Translations under genes and position numbers: made by a program
Assembly: GCA_021780905.1 (NCBI GenBank)
Contig: JAJXXW010000080.1
Span: 62,001 to 126,000, forward strand
DNA: 64,000 bases
DNA from: a bacterium
GTDB lineage: Bacteria; Verrucomicrobiota; Verrucomicrobiia; Limisphaerales; UBA11358
Direction: 5' to 3'
Shown: positions 45,962 through 53,609 of the stretch, piece by piece
Numbering within the stretch: the first letter of the stretch is position 1
How the letters are laid out: each line of letters starts with the position of its first letter
The notes under the pieces: generated by a model
Databases searched by the model: none
What the model was told of the DNA's origin: nothing
The model's input: the letters and a program-made list of their open reading frames with translations, nothing else

Positions 45962-46609
45962 TCAATTTGCAGTCCATTTGTATTCGTAGCCGGCGGGCGG
46001 TTCGTAATAAAACGGAAACCCGGCGACTCCTCCGGCGCCGTCCCAATAAATTTTGACATAGCTCACATGACCGTCCACGAAGCCGCCCACGTTCGGCGCG
46101 TCATTGTATTGTCCTTGCGGCCGGGGATCGTGCCAGCTGACGCCAATGCCGCCGGAGATTTCCCCGTCCAGCGCGGTTTTGGAAGGATCGTGAACCGAGG
46201 CAAACCGTTGCTGCGCCATGCCAAAGTCATTGGTGCCGCGCTGCACGCCGTTGAATCCATAGCTGGAATAATGCGTCAGCGAGAGTGCATAAAAAGAAGT
46301 GTCGTCCGGGCAGTCGAACACGAGGTTGTTGGTGGAAGCACTCCGCGAAAGATAGGACAGAAGGCAGTCCTTGTAGGAATAATAAATGTCGTTGGTGAAA
46401 TAATTCATCTCGTCGCCGTGTTCATTCGCGTATAATTGGATGGCCAGGTTGATTTGGCGGACGTTGCTGAAACACACGATGCGTTTGGCCGACGATTTGG
46501 CGCGGTTCAACGCCGGCAGGAGCAAGGCGGCCAAAATGGCGATGATGGTGATGACCACCAGCAATTCAATCAGCGTAAAAGCCTCACGACGGGGAGGATT
46601 GGATTTCAT
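45962..46609 (-). CDS. Prepilin-like secreted protein (type II secretion pseudopilin/H-X9-DG group)
   Basis: The N-terminal cleavage and methylation site is [20 protein letters not shown] (about 8-27), with the hydrophobic helix typical of type IV pilins and GspG. The body ends with [19 protein letters not shown], the His and Asp-Gly motif of the DUF1559-like prepilin group abundant in Planctomycetes and Verrucomicrobia. At 215 residues it has normal length. Genes of this type occur in many copies per genome. The role is unknown, possibly a minor pseudopilin or surface lectin. Confidence 0.88.
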   Translation of the reverse strand: MKSNPPRREAFTLIELLVVITIIAILAALLLPALNRAKSSAKRIVCFSNVRQINLAIQLYANEHGDEMNYFTNDIYYSYKDCLLSYLSRSASTNNLVFDCPDDTSFYALSLTHYSSYGFNGVQRGTNDFGMAQQRFASVHDPSKTALDGEISGGIGVSWHDPRPQGQYNDAPNVGGFVDGHVSYVKIYWDGAGGVAGFPFYYEPPAGYEYKWTAN

Positions 46610-46717
46610 TGGCGACGTTCGGTGACTGCGGGAAATTTCCGGCCCTTAACAACTTGGTTTCGCGCGGTGACTTTGCATGACAACCCTGCCGCATGATACA
46701 AGCCACTCAATACTGAA

Positions 46718-47539
46718 TCAAATCTCAATCACGGTGATTTCCGGCCGGCAGTTGAAGCGGAAGTTGTATTCATAGCTATGGCCGATGCTGGCATTGACGT
46801 TGAGCGGACCGGCCTGGGTCTGATAAAACCCCCAATCATATTCGTCCACGGCAAACGGCACGACGAGCGGGCCATAAAACGGAAGCCGCACCTGTTCGCC
46901 ATGTGAATGGCCGGCCAGCAATAGGTCAAATGTTGGTCCGACAAATTTTTTCAACTAGGCCGGATAGTGCATGAGCAAAATATTTTTCGCCGCCGGGTTC
47001 AACAGCAGTCGGGCCTGATCGTTACGACTGCACGTGATGCCAACGAGATTGATTTTGCCACCGGCGATTTCGCGTCGTTCATCCAACAGCCAGGCGCCGC
47101 CGGTGGCCTGAAAACATTGGTGAATCGGCGCAAACGAGACCTTGCTCCAATAATCGTGGTTGCCCGGCACGCCAAACATCGGTGCCCGGATGCCGGACAA
47201 AAGCTCCAGCGCTTCCGTCAGATATTTTTCTTTCTCGATGATATCGCCGGTGAAACAAACAAAGTCCGGGGTGAGTGAATTGATTTTATCCACGACGATC
47301 TGGAGATAAATGCGGTCGCCTTTGTGGTGCAAATCCGTGAAATGAACCAGCCGACGCGTTGGCGGGCTGTTCCCGATTTGGAGATGCCGGCCTTTCAGCC
47401 AGGTCGGCTCGACATATTTTGCATCCGCGATTATCGCACCCGGTGACGCTAGCAGGGCGGCGGCGGCAATAAACCGGCGGCGGCTGATCGGCAGCCGCAC
47501 CGAGGCTGCCGGTCCTATACCCTTTTCAAACTTAGCCAC
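46718..47539 (-). pseudogene. Tat-exported metallophosphoesterase interrupted by one in-frame amber codon
   Basis: The frame is open from 47539 to 46718 except for TAG at 46957-46955. The N-terminus has a twin-arginine-type signal (ISRRRFIAAAALLASPGA). The metallophosphoesterase motifs are LVHFTDLHHKG, CFTGDIIE, GVPGNHDYW, LLMHYPA and, after the stop, LLAGHSHGEQVRLPF. The final GHxH metal ligands therefore lie beyond the stop, so the short product would be inactive. Either a recent nonsense mutation or rare readthrough explains it; nothing else in the gene has decayed. Substrate unknown, YkuE-like. Confidence 0.8.
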
Positions 47540-47719
47540 TCTTAGAACTTTTACTCGGTGTTTCGGATCGGCGCTTTCTGCGGTTAAAACCTCTCGCTTT
47601 GCCTTGTAATTGCGGCTAGTTACGCCTCGTTTAGTCTTGATTCACAGTTACCGCTTGCCTGCCGCTTTGAATAAACTTGCATATACCGCGCGCTGTGGCC
47701 ATGATAGCAGCCGCTTGAT

Positions 47720-47796
<77 letters not shown>

Positions 47797-47801
47797 ATTT
47801 C

Positions 47802-47834
47802 CGGCCCTGAGACTCACGTTTCAGGGCCGTTTTT
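47802..47834 (+). terminator. Terminator after tRNA-fMet
   Basis: A perfect nine-base stem CGGCCCTGA/TCAGGGCCG is followed by TTTTT. Confidence 0.9.
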
Positions 47835-47943
47835 GTTGGTGTTTATGCGTTTTCACCCCTTTTCTTGATTCCCCTGCATCCGTGTGCAACTTGGTGCTTC
47901 TGGCCGCGCAACTACCCACACATCCACCCACACAGAGGATCAG

Positions 47944-48780
47944 TCACTTTGTTTCGCTATTTGCGTCCACCTGACCGCGTAACTGGCCATGCCGGTGCGC
48001 CAGAAACCACAGCCCGACGGCCGCCGCGACACCGCCCAAAATCAGCAGTTCATTTCCCACGATCAGCGTCGGCAAGACCATCAACGCCAGCCCGCCTACA
48101 ATGACTGCCACGCTCGTGGTAACGCTGCCAATCAGGAGTTTCAGCGGCGGATAAAACATCGTCGCCAGCCCGAACAGGAACACGACCACACCGACCCACA
48201 CGATGCCTTTGAGGCTCGCCAGTTTCGCGCTCAACTCGCGCGCCGTGTCTTTCTGCGCCGCTCCCAATTCCGTAGTTGCTCGCGTCGCTTCATGTTCGGT
48301 CACAGCCATCGGCGCGCTGACTAGCAGGACTTGCGAATTGGTGACGGGCGCTCCCGCCCCATCGGTCACAATTCGCGTCTCCACCATGCGCGAACCGGCC
48401 GGCACGGTGTAAGATTTCGTGCGGACAGTTTCTTGATCCTGGCGCGATGCCGCCGCCGGGTTATCGCCCTGGACGACGCTTTGCTCAATGCCCTGAGCCG
48501 ATTTACTCACCGTGCTGGCCTTGCCGCCCTTGAGCGGCGCGATGGTGCAGCCGGAAAACAAAAACACCATCAGCAACAATGCCGCCGCCGGTGCCACCAT
48601 CTTCAAACGCAAGGTGTCTGCCGCCCGCTCGTTGAGCTTCGCGGCCATGCCTTCGGCCTGCGCTTGCGTGCAGCCGACGCACAGCAACTCGGCGGACGGC
48701 ATCACGCCTTCCACCATCACGCCCCAGGTGTGGTCGGTCGCCCAGCAGGTGCCGACCTGAATCGGTGCATATTTTTTCAT
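47944..48780 (-). CDS. Phage-type lipoprotein or membrane protein, unknown function
   Basis: The frame starts at 48780 (MKKYAPIQVGTCWATDHTWG) and runs 278 residues. An internal start at 48600 (MVAPAAALLLMVFLFSGC) gives a perfect lipoprotein signal with lipobox FSGC and a 218-residue product, so that start may be the real one. The C-terminal half has three membrane helices (IVWVGVVVFLFGLATMFY, SVAVIVGGLALMVLPTLIV, LLILGGVAAAVGLWFLA). Position downstream of portal-like remnants suggests prophage origin. Confidence 0.5.
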   Translation of the reverse strand: MKKYAPIQVGTCWATDHTWGVMVEGVMPSAELLCVGCTQAQAEGMAAKLNERAADTLRLKMVAPAAALLLMVFLFSGCTIAPLKGGKASTVSKSAQGIEQSVVQGDNPAAASRQDQETVRTKSYTVPAGSRMVETRIVTDGAGAPVTNSQVLLVSAPMAVTEHEATRATTELGAAQKDTARELSAKLASLKGIVWVGVVVFLFGLATMFYPPLKLLIGSVTTSVAVIVGGLALMVLPTLIVGNELLILGGVAAAVGLWFLAHRHGQLRGQVDANSETK

Positions 48781-48849
48781 AATTTTTGGCAGGTGCGGCT
48801 CGCACTTATTGGCCGGTGGCGCTGCCACCTTTCGCGTGTTGATCAAACA

Positions 48850-49080
48850 GGATGCTGATGCGGTCCACCGCTGGCTTCGGAAAACGACCATTCCGACAAA
48901 TCCCAGCCGTTGCCGGAGGCATCAAGGCGCGGGGAATTGGCCGGCTCCTCCAGCTTCCAGTAACCCGCCAGCTCCGTGAGCAACGTCACCGGCAACGCCG
49001 GCACCAGCGCCGCCAACCGCCGGCGGCGACGACGTTGTGCGTCCAGCGCAGTCCACGCCCGCCGCTGGCCGCGTGTCATC
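48850..49080 (-). pseudogene. Fragment of a phage LamG-like structural protein
   Basis: The segments LLTELAGYWKLEEPANSPRL and DASGNGWDLSEW match the start of LamG-type phage tail or head decoration proteins (pattern AYWKLDE...D.SGN...L). The frame ends soon after at 48843, and the upstream part is unrelated, so only a piece remains. Confidence 0.55.
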
Positions 49081-49086
49081 GATGCA

Positions 49087-49374
49087 TCAGGGCGTTTCGC
49101 TGTTGGCAGGATTTTCAACATCGGCAGGCAGTTTGACTTCGGGATCACGACGAAAGAGTAGACCGAGGAAGCCATCAGATGTGCGAGACGTGGCATTGAA
49201 GAAACAGGCACGAGTCTTGTAGCCGAGATAATCGTCATCCCTTTGGGAATCGAGACGCGGCAGATACTTGATGTCACCAAGTTTCACGGCATCTTCGCCA
49301 GCGATGACATCACGGGCGCGAAGCCAGGCAGGCAGGCTTGCGTCGTAATCAGGATGTGTCGAGTTCGCTGGCAC
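49087..49374 (-). pseudogene. N-terminal fragment of a phage portal-like (DUF4055) protein
   Basis: The 95 residues read HPDYDASLPAWLRARDVIAG, then KYLPRLDSQRDDDYLGYKTR and FFNATSRTSDGFLGLLFRR. This is the start of DUF4055 phage proteins, normally about 450 residues. It ends early (ENPANSETP) and adjoins the LamG fragment, which shows an internal deletion in an old prophage. Confidence 0.7.
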
Positions 49375-49544
49375 GCGGCGACTCTAGCACAGGATTTATT
49401 TGCAATCGGATCACCCCAAAAACCACGACTGCCAGACGATGCCGCACGCTGTCACACACCGTCACACGCTGCCAAACAAATTTCTGATTCCCGATTGACG
49501 ATTATTTTAATTTCACCAGTCGGCAATGTGCGGCCGTGATGGCA

Positions 49545-49880
49545 GCACAAAGTCAGTTCGCGCTTTGCTCTGCGTTGCGCTCAACAATGACGAACGCGCT
49601 CGGTTTCACGGTCTCCATTCGCGAATGGCTTCAGGCGCGTGCGCGGACGCCTGACGCTCATGCCCGGCCAGCCTGCTAACGCAGCCTGTGCCGGTCACCG
49701 GGCCGCCTGCTCAGGTTTACGAACGTCACGCACAGCGGCCCTTTCGCTCCAGCGCGCAAGCATTGTGCGTCGCAGGTGGTTGAAAGTTTTTCGCGCGTTC
49801 CAACCATTCAGGTTGGCGAATGATTCAGGCGCGCTGGCAGGCGTTGAAACCTCGTCGCTACGCTCCTCGACTGGTTGTTT
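49545..49880. repeat. Diverged direct repeat, copy A
   Basis: It shares several blocks in the same order with copy B at 51345-51780: CAGTTCGCGCT, CAGGCGCGTGCGCGGACGCC (49632 here, 51505 in B), TGCCGGTCACCGGGCCGCCT, CAGGTTTACGAA, GGCCCTTTCGCT and TTCAGGTTGGCG. Several blocks are self-complementary. The two copies flank the fic gene. Confidence 0.65.
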
Positions 49881-50080
49881 TACGGCCGACACAAGAATCA
49901 GCCATCCGCCAGCTCCAGACCATGATTCCGATCACACCGCTCGAACAGGCTGTCCTGGAGCGCAGCCAACCGGCCAAGTCACCGGACAAGTCATAGGAAG
50001 GCGCGAATAATTCCCGCTCCGGACATTATGGGTTTCAGACATTATGTTGGCGGAGCATAACCTGTGGCCGTTCACCAGCC

Positions 50081-50111
50081 ACTTGACTAATAACTTGACT
50101 TACACTTGACT
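50081..50111 (+). promoter_or_regulatory. Three phased ACTTGACT repeats before fic
   Basis: ACTTGACT occurs at 50081, 50093 and 50104, spaced 12 and 11 bases, about one DNA turn each, and ends eight bases before the fic ATG. It looks like a multi-site operator, possibly for the winged-helix end of the Fic protein itself. Confidence 0.5.
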
Positions 50112-50118
50112 AACTCCG

Positions 50119-51135
50119 ATGGTAATTGGCGTGAGCTACCAGCCCATTTACACCATCACTCCGGCGTTGCTCGCGCGGGTGGAGCAGATCGCTGCCGTCC
50201 GTGAACGGATTCAAGCCGCCACGGTGCAGGTGCGGTGGATTCCCGCTTTGCAGAAGGACACGCGCACTCGCAACACCCATTCGTCCACCGCCATCGAAGG
50301 CAATCCCCTGACGCTGGAACAGGTGCGCGCCGTCGAGGAGGGTCGTGAACTTCCCGCGGTGGCCGGCAGGGCCAAGCGCGAGGTGGTGAATTATTTTGTC
50401 GGTCTGCGCTTCGTCGAAAAGAACGCGGCCAAGAAAACCATCTCGCACGAGGACATTCTTAAACTTCACAAGATCATGGCGGCGGACGTGATGGATCAGG
50501 GCACGGCCGGACGTTATCGCACCATCGCCGTGCGCGTCGGCCGTTATCTGCCACCACCGCCATCGGATGTTTCCGGTTTGATGTTCGAGTTGCTGACCTG
50601 GTGGAACAAGGAGGCGGCGACGTTGTCGCCGGTTTTAAGTTCGGCCATCGTGCATTATCGCTTTGAAGCCATCCACCCGTTTGCCGACGGCAATGGACGA
50701 ACCGGTCGTGCGCTTGCTTTGTGGGAACTTTACCGGCGCGGCTTCGACACGCACCACATCTTTTCCGTGGACGAGTTCTACTGGGAAAATCGCCCACGCT
50801 ACTACGCGGCGCTCGACGGCGTGCGCCGCGAGGGCGAAGATCTAACGCAATGGCTGGAATATTCTGCCGAGGGATTACTCCTCACGCTGGAGCGCGTGTG
50901 GCAGCGCGTGCAAAAATTCACGGGCCAGACCGGCCCGGCCAAGCTGGTGTTGCGGCCCCGGCAGGAGCAATTGCTGCAACTGCTTCGCGATAAAAAGAGC
51001 ATGACCCCCAGTGAAATTTGGGCTGCCTTGGGCGTGTCTCGTCAGGGGGCCATGGATCTGTTGAAGCCGCTCATCCAAGCCGGGCTCGTGAAAAAAATCG
51101 GCACCAAGAAAGCCGGCCAATACATTCTGGCGTGA
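50119..51135 (+). CDS. Fic-domain protein with inhibitory helix and C-terminal winged helix
   Basis: The 338 residues contain the Fic active site HPFADGNGRTGR (about 181-192), whose His transfers AMP or another nucleotide moiety to a target protein. The N-terminal segment HSSTAIEGNPLTLEQ (about 54-68) fits the (S/T)xxxE(G/N) inhibitory helix of class II Fic proteins, so it can restrain itself. The C-terminus (RQEQLLQLLRDKKSMTPSEI, then LGVSRQGAMDLLKPLIQAGL) is a DNA-binding winged helix. Autoregulation through the phased repeats upstream is an inference. A small gene follows six bases later. It lies between two direct repeats in a decayed mobile region. Confidence 0.92.
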   Translation: MVIGVSYQPIYTITPALLARVEQIAAVRERIQAATVQVRWIPALQKDTRTRNTHSSTAIEGNPLTLEQVRAVEEGRELPAVAGRAKREVVNYFVGLRFVEKNAAKKTISHEDILKLHKIMAADVMDQGTAGRYRTIAVRVGRYLPPPPSDVSGLMFELLTWWNKEAATLSPVLSSAIVHYRFEAIHPFADGNGRTGRALALWELYRRGFDTHHIFSVDEFYWENRPRYYAALDGVRREGEDLTQWLEYSAEGLLLTLERVWQRVQKFTGQTGPAKLVLRPRQEQLLQLLRDKKSMTPSEIWAALGVSRQGAMDLLKPLIQAGLVKKIGTKKAGQYILA

Positions 51136-51141
51136 GATTAT

Positions 51142-51342
51142 ATGGGCAATGTCCGTTCCAAAAAAGTCGAAGGCGGTCAGGGCGGCAAGCGTGGTCATTC
51201 CAACATGACCCACTCGGAATCCACCGAGGAAATCAAGGCATCCACTCGCGTCTTGCGTCGCCGGGTTGCTCGGATTGAGGTCAATGAGCAACTCGCTGAC
51301 CATGATTCTTCGAGTCGAACCCAATCACGCCAGAATACCTGA
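51142..51342 (+). CDS. Small basic protein downstream of fic
   Basis: The 66-residue frame reads MGNVRSKKVEGGQGGKRGHS, then NMTHSESTEEIKASTRVLRR and RVARIEVNEQLADHD. Gly/Lys-rich start and charged helix suggest a nucleic-acid-binding or partner peptide. It starts six bases after the fic stop, so co-transcription is likely. I do not recognise the family. The last residues run into repeat copy B, so the natural C-terminus may have been altered. Confidence 0.5.
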   Translation: MGNVRSKKVEGGQGGKRGHSNMTHSESTEEIKASTRVLRRRVARIEVNEQLADHDSSSRTQSRQNT

Positions 51343-52290
51343 AGCAAAGTCAGCTCGCTGCGCTCGATAGAATTTCAGTTCGCGCTGCACTTCGCTCGCG
51401 TGCTCAACCGGAGAAAACGAGCGCGCCAACTATTCACGATTTCCATTCGCGAAAGTTGTGCGGAGTAACATTTGCTCGCTCTGCTCGACGAATTGGCCGC
51501 ACATCAGGCGCGTGCGCGGACGCCTGCCGCTCATGCCCGGCAGTCTGGCGGCAGCCCGCTAAAGCGGTCTGCCACCAGCCATGCCGGTCACCGGGCCGCC
51601 TCACAGGTTTACGAATGGTTTCTCACGGCGGCCCTTTCGCTTCCGCGCGCACGCGTCGGACGTCGTCGGTTATCGAACGGTTTCCGCGCGATTCACACTT
51701 TCAGGTTGGCGGATGATTTAGCGCGCGGACAGGCGGGGAAAAGTTAGTGAATTGCTAACTCGCCGCTACGCGGCTCGCGGGGGCGAACGCGCATTGCGTT
51801 TGCGGTCGCCTTTTTGGTTTCAGAAGTTTGCCAGTGCGGCATGGTGCCAGTCCGGAAGGACCCCAGGCTCTCACAGAGCGGACACTTGCGCTTGTGCCTC
51901 GCGCCAAGTATCCGCACTGTTCGACCCGCGCCCGCGACGGACTCATCAGTTTGCCGCCTCTGCATTCGCTAACACATCTGTTTCACAGATTCCGCAGATC
52001 GCTCCCGCTCATTCCGAAGTCGTCAAATCTGACGAGACCGTCAATGCAGACAGCGGGCGCGCCCAAGAAAAAATGATGGCCCATCCGGCACGGATCTCGT
52101 CGCTGGCGCTCCTCGCGCGGCTCGAACCTTCACTGCGTTCCGGTTCTCGCTGATCGCGCTCGGGCGTGGCGACAAAAATCAAAATGGCCGCGCGACTGCG
52201 TCCGGCCAAGAACAGCAATACGGCGCGAGGCGTTGCCTATCGCCGAAGGTAAAAGCATTAGCATCGCGAGGCTTCGCCCGATGCAAGACG
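51343..52290. other. Long stretch without a supported gene, including repeat copy B
   Basis: Several open frames on both strands have biased composition but no recognisable domain. It holds repeat copy B (51345-51780), followed by a hairpin AGTTAG-TGAATTG-CTAACT (51745-51763) and sequence that looks like old decayed DNA. Confidence 0.5.
51345..51780. repeat. Diverged direct repeat, copy B
   Basis: Same block order and orientation as copy A at 49545-49880, with insertions. Shared blocks include the CAGGCG-to-CGCCTG palindrome at 51505 and CCGGT-C-ACCGG. Similarity is strong in blocks and weak between them, so the duplication is old or the blocks are under selection. Confidence 0.65.
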
Positions 52291-52887
52291 TCAGCAATAG
52301 TCGCGGCGACGGTCCAGCTTTCGGTCGCTTCGCAGGCTACGCTCCCGAAACTGGCCGCCCCCGCTGGACTTCACGGCCTGGGCCCCACTCCAGAAAATAA
52401 TCCACCGCTTGCCGGTGAACGTGATCAAGAAACCCGCCGTGAGCAAACGACCGCGCAGCGGCACGGCCCAAGGGCGGGGTGATTCGACGTAAGCGCTGAT
52501 GTCTTCCAGCTTCCACTGGATGCCGACGTGATGCTCGCCATCGAGATGTTCCTCTAAATGGACTAGAATGATCTCGTCGATGCCCTGGCCCGGTGTCACC
52601 CTCAGCGCTTCGCGCAGGTCATCGCGCAGCGGTTTCAAGGTGAAGGATTTCTGCACCGAGAAATGGTCCGGGTCGCCAAATAGACGGCGGCCAAACAATT
52701 CCCGCAGCATCCGCTTTTCGCCCGCCGTCTTGCCGTGGACCCGCAGTTCGTCCCGTTCGAGGTTCAGGACCACCACCACGTCGCGGGCCGGACGCAGGTG
52801 CCGCACCGTGATGCTACGGCCCTCCACCATTGGCACGCGCACGGACGAGTCGCCGCGCCGGATCAGGAACCAGTGTTCCCCGTCCAT
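52291..52887 (-). pseudogene. Fragment of an unknown protein
   Basis: The frame reads MDGEHWFLIRRGDSSVRVPM, then RSITVRHLRPARDVVVVLNL and FGDPDHFSVQKSFTLKPLRD, with consistent amphipathic pattern. It extends ten more codons upstream without an ATG to a stop, so the original N-terminus may be missing. I do not recognise it. The C-terminal Arg-rich tail (RERSLRSDRKLDRRRDYC) looks like read-through into repeat DNA. Confidence 0.4.
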
Positions 52888-53010
52888 TTCATGCCGTTCG
52901 ATTTCCGTCAGCCGACAGCCTGCCCAAAGATTTTATTTCGCGCGCTTTCGCTTCGGCCGCGTATCGGCCATCGTTCCCTTTTCGTCCGTGTAAGGTTCAC
53001 TGTGCTCCAA

Positions 53011-53449
53011 ATGACTTTGCCAGTTCAGGGAGGCGTGGCCCGCGCACATCTGAAACTAACGGTTGAACCGGCGCTCAAAGCCGAGTTGGAGCAACGCTTC
53101 AAGGCGGCAGACGCAGTTCGCCAACGGCAACGCTTGCAGGCGATCCTGCTGGCGACCACTGGCCAGCACGGGCATTCAAGATCAGGCCGGCTTTCACCCG
53201 CGCGTCGTGGATGCCGGCCTGCCGGAGCGGATTCATCTGCTGCCCTTGCCGCCTTACAGTCCTGAACTCAATCCGATTGAGGGGTTGTGGGATCAAGTGC
53301 AGGACGTCACCTGCAATCGCCGCCATGAAAGCCTGGACGCCTTGCAAGAAACCCTGACAGCCGCCCTCCGCCCGTTCTGGGAATCGCCCGCCCGCGTCTT
53401 ATCGTTGATCCATTACTGGCTCCACGCTCAAGCAAACGCTACGCCATGA
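53011..53449 (+). pseudogene. IS630-family transposase remnant, internally deleted
   Basis: The N-terminal helix (LKAELEQRFKAADAVRQRQR, then LQAILLAT) is followed after a frame change by the C-terminal catalytic part (QDQAGFH, then IHLLPLPPYSPELNPIEGLW). The PYSPELNPIE motif with the catalytic Glu is diagnostic for IS630. The middle of the gene is missing. Confidence 0.8.
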
Positions 53450-53609
53450 CGCATTGTTCCGATATTCAGTGAGAACTGGTATCAGACGCCGGCGAAGTTT
53501 GGCGGTAGCGCCGTCGATTGTTCCTTCAGGCCGGTATGCGAATACATTGGCGGCGCGGGTGTTTTTATCTGCGTGGCATTCATTTTCAAAATTCTCGTGG
53601 CTTGAAAAA

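Larger units (their letters stand above)
49375..50118. other. Non-coding stretch upstream of fic, including repeat copy A
   Basis: No supported gene. It contains the first copy of a diverged direct repeat (49545-49880) and, directly before the fic start, three ACTTGACT units at 50081, 50093 and 50104. Confidence 0.5.

Noticed and set aside
49545-51780. Integron cassette sites (attC) for the repeats around fic
   Set aside because: The repeats are over 300 bases and lack convincing paired GTTRRRY/RYYYAAC core sites; no integron integrase is nearby.
53482-53583. A 33-codon frame (MNATQIKTPAPPMYSHTGLK and on) just downstream of purL
   Set aside because: No ribosome-binding site, homology or structure supports it; it could be chance.
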